Origin: Microcoleus sp. bin38.metabat.b11b12b14.051
Lineage (GTDB): Bacteria > Cyanobacteriota > Cyanobacteriia > Cyanobacteriales > Microcoleaceae
Assembly: GCF_013299165.1 (NCBI RefSeq)
Contig: NZ_JAAFKD010000022.1
Span: forward strand, 1-64,000
DNA: 64,000 bases
Reading direction: 5' to 3'
The notes beneath the pieces were generated by a model. That model had not been told where the DNA came from. It made no database searches and was given only the letters and a program-made list of their open reading frames with translations. Of this stretch, positions 44,304 to 54,434 are shown one piece after another. How positions within the stretch are numbered: the stretch's first letter is position 1; every line of letters begins with the position of its first letter. The position numbers were made by a program, and so were the translations under genes.

Positions 44304-44757
44304 AAAGTCATTGGTGATTGGTCATCTCGCCCGAAGAGCGAAGCCGAAGGGTGGTCATTGGTCATTTTACCCGCTCGCGTAGCCGAAGGGTGGTCATTGG
44401 TCATTAGCCATTAGTCATTGCTATTTCTTTCTGTCAACTGTCAACTGCCAACTGTCAACTGCCAACTGTCAACCCCTCGACTCCGCTCGGGGCTCTTCTG
44501 TCAACTGCCAACTGTCAACTGCCAACTGTCAACTGAGGGCGGGCACAGGGGCACCGCCCCTACCAACTGTCAACTGTCAACTGCCAACTGCCAACTGCCA
44601 ACAGTCAACAGTCAACAGTCAACAGTCAACTGCCAACTGCCAACAGTCAACTGCCAACAGTCAACAGTCAACTGCCAACTGCCAACAGTCAACTGCCAAC
44701 AGTCAACCCCTCGACTCCGCTCGGGGCTCTTCTGTCAACTGCCAACTGCCAACTGTT
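44304..44757. repeat. Heptamer-type tandem repeat array (GTCATTG then CAACTGT/CAACTGC)
   Basis: The array starts with GTCATTG units and the CTCGCCCGAAGAGCGAAGCC module (44326-44354, second version near 44370). It then turns into a long run of CAACTGT, CAACTGC and CAACAGT heptamers. CCCCTCGACTCCGCTCGGGG modules appear at about 44474 and 44706. Open frames here are artefacts of the 7-bp period. Confidence 0.92.
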
Positions 44758-44799
44758 TGAGTTATCATACAATCTGGACGTAAAGAAATGTAAAGGGAT

Positions 44800-45507
44800 A
44801 TGCAGGACAAAGTTGTGGTTGTGGTGGGTGCGACTGGGGGCATCGGTTCAGCAGTGGCTCGCAAACTTGCTGGTGCGGGTGCGACTCTAGTCCTTGCCGC
44901 CAGAGACAGCAGTAAATTAGATGCTTTAGCTAGCGAACTTTCAGCAACAGAGGTGTTGTGCGTGCCGACAGACATCACCAATTTGCCACAAGTTGAGACG
45001 CTGATGCAAAAAGCTGTGGGGCATTTCGGACGAATTGATGCTCTCGTTAATGCTGCCGGTGCCGGAATTCTCAAGCAGTGGAACAAGTTAGAACCTGCTG
45101 ATTTAGATGCCATGCTTGACTTGAACTTGAAAGGCAGTTTCTATACGTCTCAAGCAGCGGCTAACGTGATGAAAGACCGTAAATCCGGCCACATCTGCAA
45201 TGTCATCGGGATTTTGGGCAAGCATTCGATGGCGATGGGAACAGCTTATTGCGCTTCAAAATTTGGGGTAGTTGGTTTCAGCAAGTGCATGGCAGATGAG
45301 CTGCGACGTTACGGGATTAAATTTACGCTATTCTATTTTGGCGGGGTCGATTCTCCCTTTTGGGATAATGTGAGTTTGAAGGTAGACAGGTCAAAAATGC
45401 TGACTACTGAAACCGCTGCAAATGCAATTATGTTTGCTCTTTCGTCTGACCCGCAAGCTGTGCCGATGGAGATTAACATTCAGCCCGAAAGTCATTTGTT
45501 TTTTTAG
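44800..45507 (+). CDS. SDR family NAD(P)-dependent oxidoreductase
   Basis: This protein has 235 residues, with a classical short-chain dehydrogenase fold. The cofactor loop VVGATGGIGSA lies near the N-terminus, with NAAGAG at about 86-91, the catalytic Ser in VIGILGKHS and the YCASK Tyr/Lys pair (about 149-153). The acidic or neutral residue after strand 2 (AARDSSKL) suggests NADP preference, which is inference. The substrate is unknown. Many cyanobacterial relatives are annotated as sepiapterin reductase- or FabG-like. It lies downstream of a repeat array and is probably a single-gene unit. Confidence 0.9.
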   Translation: MQDKVVVVVGATGGIGSAVARKLAGAGATLVLAARDSSKLDALASELSATEVLCVPTDITNLPQVETLMQKAVGHFGRIDALVNAAGAGILKQWNKLEPADLDAMLDLNLKGSFYTSQAAANVMKDRKSGHICNVIGILGKHSMAMGTAYCASKFGVVGFSKCMADELRRYGIKFTLFYFGGVDSPFWDNVSLKVDRSKMLTTETAANAIMFALSSDPQAVPMEINIQPESHLFF

Positions 45508-46044
45508 CGATTGATAACTGCTTTGAAAGCATTGAGCAGTAGGTAGCGGAAGCTGAGGGCTAGAAAATTTATGACATTTTTAGGCTGGAAAATTTGTGCA
45601 GCAACCCTATAGGTAGCGTGTTAACCGCGCGCCGAGAGCGCTACTTAGTAGCGCCTCAAACCATTTTTTGTCTCTAGCAGCAGTTCGAGTTCTCATCTGA
45701 GGTATTGACCAATCAATCCCTCAATCCCTCAATCCCACCAATCAAAAATGGAAAATCTAAAATCTAAAATCCCAACCTGTACCTCACCTTTTTGACAAAG
45801 GCTATAAGTCCTCGCTGCGATGGGTCAGCTACAAAATTAAAGTTGTGCCACCTACGAGGTTTCCTTTAAATGCAGATGTATTTCTGCCTTCAGAGGGAGT
45901 GAGGATATTCCAGTTTTACGTTATTATTAAGCGAGCGTACAAAAAATTAATGCAAAATATCCATTCCTCTCTCTCTCCCTGGCAGTTTTCCACTGAAAAC
46001 TTGGGAATTTTAGATTTTTCACTTTCCATTTTCAATTATTGATT
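45508..46044. other. Spacer with direct repeats
   Basis: This is about 540 bp with no gene. Around 45705-45805 are CAATCCCTCAATCCC direct repeats, AAATCTAAAATC repeats and TACCTCACCTTTTTGA. All three are also present at about 13095-13195. A possible GTAGCG-rich stem lies near 45600-45650. Confidence 0.55.
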
Positions 46045-47118
46045 ATGGATTTCGATCGCATTCAGTTTTACGTAGAAGATGCTAAAGTATCCAGGGACTG
46101 GTTTGTCAGCCACTTAGGCTTTCAATCAACAGCCGGTTATAGCAACAGCCACACTCGCACTGAAATTGTCAGTAGCGCAAATGTATGTTTTGTATTATCT
46201 TCCCCCCTGAGGGCCGCCAGTCCCGCTGCTAGTTGGTTGAAGTCTCATCCTCCCGGGATTGCGGATGTGGGTTTTAGGGTGAATAATATTGAATTAGCGG
46301 TAGCTAGAGCGGCGGCGGCAGGCGCGACAATCCTGCAACCGATTCAAGAAGAACTAACAGCAGCAGGCTGCTTTAAGCGCGCAAAAATCGCTGGCTGGGG
46401 AGATTTAAGCCACAGGCTGGTTGAGCGTATCGGGGAGAATTCACTGCTACCAACTTCTCCTAAGCTGCCACTATTTGCTACGATCGACCACGTAGTTTTA
46501 AATGTTGAATCTGGCGATTTGTCAAGTGCTGTTAGTTGGTATCAAAACATATTAGGTTTTGAGCCTCAGCAAAATTTTGACATTCAAACTGAGAAATCGG
46601 CTTTGCGGAGCCAAGTTATGGTTCATGCTGATGGTGGGGTGCAATTCCCGATTAATGAACCCGCATCGGCCAATTCTCAAGTTCAAGAGTTTTTGACTGC
46701 CAATCGGGGGCCGGGAATTCAGCACATGGCTTTGCAAACTGCTGATATTGTGGGTGTTGTTGCGGAATTGCGATCGCGCGGTTTGCCTTTTCTGCCTGTA
46801 CCTCCCACATATTACTCCCAATTGCGGCAGCGGCAAAACTATTTGCCGGCAGATTGGCAAGCCATTGCAGCTTCTGAAGTTTTGGCAGATTGGCAAGAAG
46901 ATACTCCCGCTGCGATGCTCTTGCAAATCTTTACTCAACCAATTTTTGCGGAACCGACTTTCTTTTTCGAGATTATCGAGCGCCGAGTTACTTTTGTTAA
47001 CGGCAAACAAGTGCAAGCTGGAGGTTTTGGGGCTGGGAATTTTCGGGCTTTGTTTGAGGCCATTGAACGGGAACAAATGAAGCGGGGAAGTTTGAGCGTC
47101 GATATCAAGTCTGGTTAA
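46045..47118 (+). CDS. hppD: 4-hydroxyphenylpyruvate dioxygenase
   Basis: This protein has 357 residues, with two vicinal-oxygen-chelate halves. The C-terminal half has the iron ligands: His in IDHVVLNVE, His in GIQHMALQT and Glu in FFFEIIER. The enzyme converts 4-hydroxyphenylpyruvate to homogentisate, the head-group source for tocopherol in cyanobacteria and the first step of tyrosine breakdown. Start is ATG 46045. An upstream TTG would add two residues. The gene stands alone. Confidence 0.95.
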   Translation: MDFDRIQFYVEDAKVSRDWFVSHLGFQSTAGYSNSHTRTEIVSSANVCFVLSSPLRAASPAASWLKSHPPGIADVGFRVNNIELAVARAAAAGATILQPIQEELTAAGCFKRAKIAGWGDLSHRLVERIGENSLLPTSPKLPLFATIDHVVLNVESGDLSSAVSWYQNILGFEPQQNFDIQTEKSALRSQVMVHADGGVQFPINEPASANSQVQEFLTANRGPGIQHMALQTADIVGVVAELRSRGLPFLPVPPTYYSQLRQRQNYLPADWQAIAASEVLADWQEDTPAAMLLQIFTQPIFAEPTFFFEIIERRVTFVNGKQVQAGGFGAGNFRALFEAIEREQMKRGSLSVDIKSG

Positions 47119-47428
47119 ATAATTATCCAGACGCACAAACAACTTAAAAACCGTATTTTTTAGTCACTGGCGATGGCTTTCATTCAGTTGACAGTTGACG
47201 AAAGGACAGCTACCTCTACCTCTACCTGCAAGTCCGAGGATTGGAGTAATGAATAGTCTGATTTTAATTTCTCCCTACAAGGGTTCCGGCTTTCAACCAA
47301 TTCTTTCTGGTAATATCGTTTCCGGTAGCATCGGAATTAGATATATTTGAATCGTCGATAGTGCTGTAAAAACTTTTTAACCTCGCACTGCATAATTCCG
47401 ATGCTACCAAATCTCATTTAATTGCCGA
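47119..47428. other. Short spacer
   Basis: This is about 310 bp between the converging hppD and GNAT genes. It contains a GGTAATATCGTTTCCGG segment and an imperfect TTTCCGGTAGCATCGGAAT / ATTCCGATGCTACC inverted repeat (about 47320-47410) that could be a transcript end. No gene is recognised. Confidence 0.45.
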
Positions 47429-47956
47429 TCAAATCTTTGCCAGCACTGCAATATCCGCCCACCCGTAGGCAATTTCTTTGAGGGCAGTTCCTGCTCTCCT
47501 TGTCTGTTGCTCCTCCACTTTTTTACCTCCTAAAAACTCATAAAACCTGCAAGCAGAATTGTCTCCCAGTACCCAAACCATCAGGGAATTCAAACTTGCT
47601 GCTGCTAATTTTGTGGCCACTGCTCGCACGAGTTTCCGTCCGATTCCTTGACGCTGATATGCCTCCAAAATATAGATAGCAAATAATTCTCCTTGATAAA
47701 CATATTTGCCCGTGCGCTCGCAACCACCCGCAGCAAAACCCACAATTTGTCCCGAGTCATTCTCAGCAACGCAGACAAAATCCCCAGTATTTTTAACGTT
47801 AGAGAGGATTTCTTGCCAATTGCTTTCTCGTTTTTCATAGGAAATATTCGCGAGGTAATCTGCGGGTACAATTTTTCGGTAAGCTGTCCGCCAAGTGTCT
47901 ACGTTAACCACTGCAATTGCAGGTGCGTCAGCAATGTTAGCTTCTCTCACAATCAT
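47429..47956 (-). CDS. GNAT family N-acetyltransferase
   Basis: This protein has 175 residues with a single GNAT fold. The acetyl-CoA pyrophosphate loop is QRQGIGRKLVRAVA (Q/RxxGxG/A, about residues 104-117). The N-terminal REANIADAPAIAVV and YILEAYQRQ strand-turn are family-typical. GNAT enzymes transfer acetyl from acetyl-CoA to amines, and the acceptor is unknown. Start is ATG 47956. The upstream diguanylate cyclase gene, on the same strand, ends 28 bp away, so co-transcription is possible. Confidence 0.88.
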   Translation of the reverse strand: MIVREANIADAPAIAVVNVDTWRTAYRKIVPADYLANISYEKRESNWQEILSNVKNTGDFVCVAENDSGQIVGFAAGGCERTGKYVYQGELFAIYILEAYQRQGIGRKLVRAVATKLAAASLNSLMVWVLGDNSACRFYEFLGGKKVEEQQTRRAGTALKEIAYGWADIAVLAKI

Positions 47957-47984
47957 CAGAAAATACTCCTTTCCCGCCCTGAAA

Positions 47985-50066
47985 TTATATTTTCGAGTCG
48001 GCGCAAACTATGCGATCGCGCCCTTCTAGTTTAGCTCGATAAAGCGCGCGATCGGCTTCTCTAATGAACCACTCAATCGATAATCCCTCAGCAGGCACAA
48101 CATTAGCGATGCCGATGCTGAGGGTGATAAACTTATTTACCTTGGAACCATCATGAACAATGGCGGCTGCTTTCAAATCCCTCCGAATTGATTCAGCAAC
48201 CCGCATTGCTGCTTTCACATCAGTCTGCGACAAAATTAGCCCAAATTCTTCGCCACCGTAGCGAGCTGCTAAATCTCCCCCCCGCTGAGCGTTGCGATCT
48301 AAAATCTCGGCTACTTGTTTTAAACATTCGTCGCCTCCTTGATGCCCGTAACAATCGTTATAAAGCTTGAAAAAATCGATGTCGCACAAAATTAAAGATA
48401 GTTGTTTTTTCTGTCGCTCCATCCACTGCCATTCTAACTTCAATGTTTGGTCAAAACAGCGGCGGTTGGGAATTTGAGTCAACCCGTCCATGGCCGCCAG
48501 CCGCTGCAATTCCATGTTAGCTGCTTCTAATTCTAATTTTGCTTGTTCTAGGGCTAAATTTTTCCCAGCTAATTCTTCAGTTTGCCGTTTTTCTTGCTCG
48601 TACAAAAATCGGATAGAAGCTTCGGCTGCTTGCAATTCTTGCTCTGCGGATTTGCGCTTGATAAACTGCCCTAATTGAGAACCGACAGCAGCCATCATCT
48701 GAAGCAAATCTTCATCCGGCGGCAGTTCTTCCCGGGAAAAAAAAGTCATTATTCCGGCAATTTGACCGCTAGCGTGAATGGGGAAACCGAATCCCGATCG
48801 CAATCCCACAGCCTCGGCCAAGCCCGATCGCACAAAATCGCGATCGGCCGCCAGATCCGTAACCCACTGCCCGCAACCGCTCTGCCAAACCGATCCTGGC
48901 AAACCGACACCCGGCACAAAAGTAATCTTCTGGTTTTTTTGAGCAAACTCGCTCACTTCCCTCGCTACTGGCCAAACTCCCACCCGCCGCAAATAAGGAG
49001 TTTCCTCGATCGGACAGCAGAGTGGCAAACACAAAAGAGGCTGGTTTTCGCAATTTGTTTCCGTACCAAATCTAGTGTTTTTCTCCCCCTCTACAGGCGT
49101 CCAAAGTTCGCCAATGTCCCACCCAAAACTTTCGCAAATAGCTTGGATAATTTTCGGAGTCGCGAGTTCTAGAGAACTAGATTCGGATAGAATATGAGTG
49201 ACAGCATACTGTGCTTTTTGACGGTTTTTTATGCGCTGTTGCTCGGTAATGTCTCTGCCGATATAAACAAAATCTTGTGTTGTATCGCTGTCTGCATAGT
49301 TGCTTTCGATGCTAGTCTCGAAAGTAGAGCAGGAAAAGGCGAGAATCAGCTTTAAACCTATTTTCGTTTGACAAACTACTTTTACCTGATGCCAAGATTC
49401 GTTTTTAAGTGAAGGAGGTAGCTGGCTGACTTGGCGCAACAATTCCTCATCAGCGGTAATCATAGATATGGATTGCCCGATTAATTCCGATTCGGCATAT
49501 CCAAATAATTTTTCAGCAGCTTGATTGACTTTTTTGATTTTTCCCGATGTTGCTGTCACTAACAAAACATCGCCTAGAGAGTTAATAATTTTTTCAATAT
49601 AATCGTTGGCTGCCGCTAAATAATCGACTTTAATACTGTTTTCGTTCGCAGCCTGAACTATGTTTTGCTGAGCTGCCATCCTACCTGTCACGTCTTCGCA
49701 TAAAATTATTAATGTTTCTGCATTTTGTAGTTCATCACCACCAAAAATGCACAAATTCATATACAAATAAGTTCCGTTTTTGAGCACTCTAGTAATTGAG
49801 TTTAACTGAAAGTCTTGCTGTCGTCCTTGAATAATATCTTCCAGAATTTCTTCTAGTCCGATCAGTTCGGGAAAACTTTCGCGCACATCTTTTCCTTTGC
49901 TTACTTCCTCGGGAAGGTCGGCAAAATTTTGGACATTCAAAGATTTTTCTTGAATCTTCAGTTTCCGATCGACTACCAAATATTCAAGCCTGCGTAAGGA
50001 TAACAGCCTATTAAGAAGCAGATTAATACTTCTCGGGCTGCTCTCTAAACTTAATGTTGGAAGCAT
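47985..50066 (-). CDS. PAS/GAF/GGDEF diguanylate cyclase
   Basis: This is a protein of about 693 residues. One or two PAS domains (about 20-280; GKIKKVNQAAEKLFGYAESE) are followed by a GAF domain (about 300-470; PGVGLPGSVWQSG), a coiled coil (about 475-525) and a GGDEF domain (about 528-690). The active site reads RYGGEEF, and an RxxD inhibitory site (RGGD) sits five residues ahead, so product inhibition is likely. It makes c-di-GMP from two GTP and is probably cytosolic (no membrane helix seen). The GAF has no obvious bilin-binding Cys, so red/far-red sensing is not expected. ATG 50066 is preferred. Confidence 0.9.
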   Translation of the reverse strand: MLPTLSLESSPRSINLLLNRLLSLRRLEYLVVDRKLKIQEKSLNVQNFADLPEEVSKGKDVRESFPELIGLEEILEDIIQGRQQDFQLNSITRVLKNGTYLYMNLCIFGGDELQNAETLIILCEDVTGRMAAQQNIVQAANENSIKVDYLAAANDYIEKIINSLGDVLLVTATSGKIKKVNQAAEKLFGYAESELIGQSISMITADEELLRQVSQLPPSLKNESWHQVKVVCQTKIGLKLILAFSCSTFETSIESNYADSDTTQDFVYIGRDITEQQRIKNRQKAQYAVTHILSESSSLELATPKIIQAICESFGWDIGELWTPVEGEKNTRFGTETNCENQPLLCLPLCCPIEETPYLRRVGVWPVAREVSEFAQKNQKITFVPGVGLPGSVWQSGCGQWVTDLAADRDFVRSGLAEAVGLRSGFGFPIHASGQIAGIMTFFSREELPPDEDLLQMMAAVGSQLGQFIKRKSAEQELQAAEASIRFLYEQEKRQTEELAGKNLALEQAKLELEAANMELQRLAAMDGLTQIPNRRCFDQTLKLEWQWMERQKKQLSLILCDIDFFKLYNDCYGHQGGDECLKQVAEILDRNAQRGGDLAARYGGEEFGLILSQTDVKAAMRVAESIRRDLKAAAIVHDGSKVNKFITLSIGIANVVPAEGLSIEWFIREADRALYRAKLEGRDRIVCADSKI

Positions 50067-50561
50067 CTTGTTATTGTAGAGCATCACTCTCAAGGTTAGC
50101 AGATAAGATTAGTTGTTGTTTGACTGCTATTTCTCAGATGATTTTTGTCCGGGCGAATACCTACAAGTGTTACCGATCGCTCATTTATGGAAACAGTAAG
50201 CTTGGGATTTTGCCAGCAGTTTTTTCCTAATTTTGACAACAAATGCAAAATATTAATTTGACAACTTTTTTTGAACAATAGCAGTCAAACACAGCCTGGA
50301 TTTAGACTTAGATTTATTAACAATAGGTAGCGGCAGGCACTATTTGTGCAGCACGTCTTAAATTGTAGATTCCCTGATATTGGTTGCCACCGCTACAGTT
50401 GAGGGTTAGCACAGTTTAATTTAACTGTTTTCTTTAATTAGCACCATTCCTATAGACATTACATCCTCACGGTATTTGTGTCAAGTTTCGTAAAAAAGCT
50501 GTTACCTTTAATTGATATAATATTAAATAATTTGTATAAAATCTTAAAAATACTCTGCTAA
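50067..50561. other. Divergent intergenic region
   Basis: This is about 495 bp between the cyclase gene and the HAD gene. The sequence is AT-rich near both starts. A 60-codon minus-strand frame at 50096-50278 shows no recognised motif and is not called. Confidence 0.45.
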
Positions 50562-51248
50562 ATGCTAAGACTTATTACCGACTTTGACGGCCCGATAATG
50601 GACGTGTCCGATCGCTACTACCGAGTTTACCAGCAGTGTCTGGCCGAGACTCAACGCCAGGGTCAACCAGTCTGCCAGCTACCGAAAGCCAAGTTTTGGG
50701 ACATGAAGCGCGCGCGGGTTCCCGAAACCGAAATCGGCATTTTATCAGGATTAGATGCAGCCCAGGCCGTGGAATTTGCCCAAAAACGGCGTCAAACTGT
50801 CCACACTCTCCCCTACCTAATTTACGATGCACCAGCTCCGGGCGCCGTAGAAACCTTGGAGCAGGTGCAGCGCGCTGGAATAGACTTAGCCGTCATGACT
50901 ATGCGGCGCGTCAGGGAACTAGACGAAGCCTTCACCCGCTGTCATTTAGGCGGATTTTTCCCCGAAAACCGCCGCTATTGCCTCCCCAACGATTACGTCA
51001 AAACTGGCGATGTCAAAGATAAGCCCCTGCTGATGGCAAAAGCTCTCGCCGAACTGCCGCCAGCTTCTGACCTTTGGATGGTGGGGGATACGGAGGCAGA
51101 CATTATAGCAGCAAAAAACCACGGTGTCAAGGTAATTGGTGTTTTGTGCGGAATTCGCGATCGCACCCAACTAGAAATCCACCAACCGGATTTAATTGCT
51201 AACAATTTGAGCGAAGCAGTTGAAATTATTTTATCTCGCCAAAATTAG
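50562..51248 (+). CDS. HAD-superfamily hydrolase
   Basis: This protein has 228 residues. Motif I is TDFDGPIMDV with the nucleophile and acid Asp (residues 7 and 9), and motif II Thr is in VMTMRR. The motif III Lys lies in VKDKPLLM and motif IV in MVGDTEADI. A helical cap (about 20-85) inserted after motif I marks the HAD-IA group (phosphoglycolate- and beta-phosphoglucomutase-like). It should remove phosphate from a small metabolite, and the substrate is not predictable. It starts with ATG and stands alone before a repeat array. Confidence 0.88.
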   Translation: MLRLITDFDGPIMDVSDRYYRVYQQCLAETQRQGQPVCQLPKAKFWDMKRARVPETEIGILSGLDAAQAVEFAQKRRQTVHTLPYLIYDAPAPGAVETLEQVQRAGIDLAVMTMRRVRELDEAFTRCHLGGFFPENRRYCLPNDYVKTGDVKDKPLLMAKALAELPPASDLWMVGDTEADIIAAKNHGVKVIGVLCGIRDRTQLEIHQPDLIANNLSEAVEIILSRQN

Positions 51249-51253
51249 TTATT

Positions 51254-52027
51254 TGTCAAGAGTCATTGGTCAAGAGTCATTGGTCAAGAGTCATTAGTCA
51301 AGAGTCATTAGTCAAGAGTCATTAGTCAAGAGTCATTAGTCATTTGTGATTAAGTAGGCGGAAATATATATTGGCTGTCATTGCGAGGAACGAAGCAATG
51401 CCAATATTTGCGATTGCTTTTATCAGAGATCGCTCCTAAAAGCGTTACTCGCAATCACACTTCAGGACGTTTATTTATGTCAACCTACTCAGTCATTAGT
51501 TATTAATTGTTAGCTGATGTGATTTGTCCGAGGTTGTGATTCCACAGTTATTAGTTGCTGACTCTTGACCAATGACCACCCTTCGGCTTCGCTCTTCGGG
51601 CGAGATGACCAATGACTCTTGACTAATGACCACCCTTCGGCTTCGCTCTTCGGGCGAGATGACTAATGACTCTTGACCAATCACCAGCGTTACTCGCAAT
51701 CACACTTCAGGACGTTTATTTATGTCAACCTACTCAGTCATTAGTTATTAATTGTTAGCTGATGTGATTTGTCCGAGGTTGTGATTCCACAGTTATTAGT
51801 TGCTGACTCTTGACCAATGACCAATCACCAATGACCAATGACCAATGACCACCCTTCGGCTTCGCGAGCGGGCGAGATGACCAATGACTCTTGACCAATC
51901 ACCAATGACTCTTGACAAATGACCAATGACCAATCACCAATGACCAATCACCAATGACCAATCACCAATGACCAATGACAAATGACTCTTGACCAATGAC
52001 TCTTGACCAATGACTCTTGACCAATGA
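51254..52027. repeat. Large heptamer-type repeat region with an internal 136-bp duplication
   Basis: The region starts with AGTCATTGGTCA units on the plus strand and ends with TGACCAATGACTCTTGACC units in the opposite sense. Two identical unique segments (about 51441-51576 and 51686-51821, offset 245 bp) begin AGCGTTACTCGCAATCACAC and end AGTTGCTGACTC. CACCCTTCGGCTTCGCTCTT modules lie between them. This is the longest repeat region in the window, with no gene. Confidence 0.92.
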
Positions 52028-52639
52028 CTATCGCAGAAAACCGCTGACCAGCCACAGAATTAAAAACGTAAACAAAGCGATAAATTTCTCTGTTGTGATA
52101 AATGCCGTACTGAGCAAAGGGCCCAAAAGACCTCCCAGCACTAAGCCTATAACCAAGCCAGCCACAGTCAGCAGCACGGCCCGACCAAATTTTTGTTCCT
52201 TGCGATTAACAAAATAAAGACAAGAGCCGACTCCTAGAGCCAGAGTCAACTGTAGTAAAGAATCATTAGCCGCCGGATAAATACTCAGTCCGCCCAATCC
52301 CGCATAGACGCCGGCCGGCAACAAAATGTCCGATCGACTAGGAGTATCGATCAGGCGCTGCAACCAAGCTGGGCCGCCCGCAGGAGGAGAGGGAGTAAAG
52401 CTAGCGGGTGCTGGAGTCAGCCGCTCAGGAAAGCGGATGCGTTCGGGCACTTTAATTTTACCTTCTTGTCGCTGGCGCAGTCGATCCATGAGGATGGCGT
52501 CGTAAGCAGCCTCGATCGATTCCAAACGTTTCTTGTCACCGCTGTACTGCTCGGCCTTGCGCGATCGCGCCTCTTGCACTTCATCAAAGGAAGCATCTTC
52601 ATCGACTTCAAGCAGTTGATAGGGAGTTGGCTCACTCAT
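52028..52639 (-). CDS. CPP1-like (DUF3353) J-like membrane protein
   Basis: This protein has about 203 residues. A J-like N-terminal domain (about 1-65: TPYQLLEVDEDASFDEVQE, DAILMDRLRQRQ) lacks the HPD motif. Three or four membrane segments fill about 105-203. This is the architecture of CPP1/DUF3353, the cyanobacterial relative of chloroplast CPP1, which stabilises protochlorophyllide oxidoreductase in plants. The cyanobacterial role is less clear. The ATG at 52639 (MSEPTPYQ) is chosen by the family start. An upstream extension of 28 residues is unlikely. Confidence 0.88.
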   Translation of the reverse strand: MSEPTPYQLLEVDEDASFDEVQEARSRKAEQYSGDKKRLESIEAAYDAILMDRLRQRQEGKIKVPERIRFPERLTPAPASFTPSPPAGGPAWLQRLIDTPSRSDILLPAGVYAGLGGLSIYPAANDSLLQLTLALGVGSCLYFVNRKEQKFGRAVLLTVAGLVIGLVLGGLLGPLLSTAFITTEKFIALFTFLILWLVSGFLR

Positions 52640-52883
52640 TGTAATAACCCGCTGAACGCTCTCGTTATAGGGCAATCTTAACAAGAGAGGAAAGCGGGGC
52701 GGGGGCTCTTGCCGCTTTCCCAAAAATTTTGCTGCTAGTTTTTAGTGTTTTGAGACAGGAACCAGCAAACCTTACGAAGGCAAAAGGTAGAAGATATTCG
52801 GCATTGGCAGATCAAAAATCATTTATTCAAAGAAGTTTATTTTTACCTTTGCCGTCTAAATTTTTAGCTGGTGCCGAATGCCT

Positions 52884-53759
52884 TCAGCAGGGATCGGTGC
52901 TGCTGGCGCTCACAATTCCCGACCACTGGACTTTTTTAAGTCGATCGCGGCGGTAGGAAAAAAAGCGAGCCGAGTCAGAATAAGTACAAACTGGAGCCAG
53001 CGCCACTTGAGAACGATCGATTCCCAATTGTTGCAATTGCAGAGCATTGCAGAGGCGAACATCCAGACGTACCTTTGATGGCTCCGGATCGGTCAGTAGA
53101 GGTGATTCTGGCAATTGGTGCAAAAACTCTAGAATGCCGTCGGCTGTCGCACTAACGGCACTCTCGGGAGCAATCGTGGCTCCCAGAGACGCTGCCACTT
53201 CCACAGATACCTGATAAACCTCTCCAGCGATCGCCGGCCCCATAGCAATCTTCAGATTTTCTAGTTGACTGCCGACGGCCAAAAGTTGAGCGATCGCCTC
53301 TGGTAATATCTTAGCAGCAGTCCCGCGCCAACCCGCGTGCACGGCGGCCACAAGTCCGGTACCGCTGTCAGCAATCAGCACCGGCACGCAGTCGGCCGAG
53401 CACACCCACAGCGCCTGCAAAGCTGCCGAGGCTACCAAACCATCAGCCTCAGCATAGGTTGGGGTAGAAGTGGACGGCACCGCAACCACCGGCGACAATT
53501 CGCTGGTTTTGAGTACCGCATTGCCGTGTACTTGTTGGAGACGGTAAACCGCAGATCCGGGTGCGAGAACTTCCGTCAGTTCGATCGGTCCCGAGGGCGA
53601 GAAATCCCGAGTAAAAAAGCCGTGAGACCACCGAGAAAGCAGGCTGCAAGTTAGATAGGGCAAGCCTCCGGAGGTTTGCCACTGCCAAGTTATACCGTTT
53701 TGTTGTCCGAGCCCATCAGAATTCCGAAAATTTGTCGCGCGATCGCCAGTTACAGTCAT
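52884..53759 (-). CDS. pgeF: Peptidoglycan editing factor PgeF
   Basis: This protein has 291 residues of the YfiH/laccase-domain family. Conserved metal-site parts are QVHGN, CSADCVPVLIADS, and VHAGWRGTAA, with VALAPVCTYSDSARFFSYRR near the C-terminus. PgeF removes L-serine-containing misincorporated peptides from cell-wall precursors in bacteria. The older polyphenol-oxidase name is less likely to be its role. The ATG start is at 53759, but the first 25 residues vary. It is transcribed alone. Confidence 0.92.
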   Translation of the reverse strand: MTVTGDRATNFRNSDGLGQQNGITWQWQTSGGLPYLTCSLLSRWSHGFFTRDFSPSGPIELTEVLAPGSAVYRLQQVHGNAVLKTSELSPVVAVPSTSTPTYAEADGLVASAALQALWVCSADCVPVLIADSGTGLVAAVHAGWRGTAAKILPEAIAQLLAVGSQLENLKIAMGPAIAGEVYQVSVEVAASLGATIAPESAVSATADGILEFLHQLPESPLLTDPEPSKVRLDVRLCNALQLQQLGIDRSQVALAPVCTYSDSARFFSYRRDRLKKVQWSGIVSASSTDPC

Positions 53760-54434
53760 GAAACTTATCCTTCTCCAAGCGCATCAATTAGCTTGTCTTG
53801 TATTGTGAACGATCGACAATTTTGCCAGCCAAGTTTAAATATTCGATTTATGCCATCAAAAAAAAATAGGATTTAGGGGCATTTAACCCACGAAGCCGAC
53901 GCTGCCTAGTTTTTCTCTTACCTGAGTGAGGCGATCGGGGCAGACAGGGAAATCGCCAGAGGGGATGAGAATTTGATTTTTTGGGGAATAGTTTATTGAA
54001 ACATACATTTATTTGGCGAATCGACTGCTGCTTAATTAACAGACACGAACACCAAAGCGCTATTATCAGTGTGGCCCTCACAGGCGCAGCCGATCGGTGC
54101 GATCGCACCTCGCAAAAACTAGGGTATAGATGGCGACTCGACACAACAAAATGCGAGCTGGTTCCACGGCAAAAAAATTGCCTCAAGCCCGGTAAAATCA
54201 GTTAAGTCTGTATATAGAGAAAGATTGCCATAGATTCGATCCAGACCGCCAAAAACAGATACAAGCCCGACGACCCCTGTCGATCGCAGCCCAAAACTTG
54301 AGACCGAGGTTCCTGCTGCCAGATCCATCTGGTGCGGACGCTACTCTCAAATCTGAAACCGTTCAACGCTCGCGGTAGCCTCCGTCTCAAATCTCAAACC
54401 GAATGAATTCGATCTCCTTGCGCCTCCTGTTGAG
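53760..54434. other. Divergent intergenic region, no gene recognised
   Basis: This is about 675 bp between pgeF and the M23 peptidase gene. Frames of 60-110 codons exist on both strands but show no domain, start-site or compositional support. Several CGATCG sites occur. The promoters of both neighbours should lie here. Confidence 0.5.

Noticed and set aside
44418..44783. Long frame through the CAACTGT heptamer array
   Set aside because: It is a by-product of a 7-bp period that has no stop in this frame. The protein is pure repeat.
51254..52027. Possible CRISPR array
   Set aside because: The repeats are heptamer-like, contiguous and variable. There are no regularly spaced unique spacers and no cas gene in the window.
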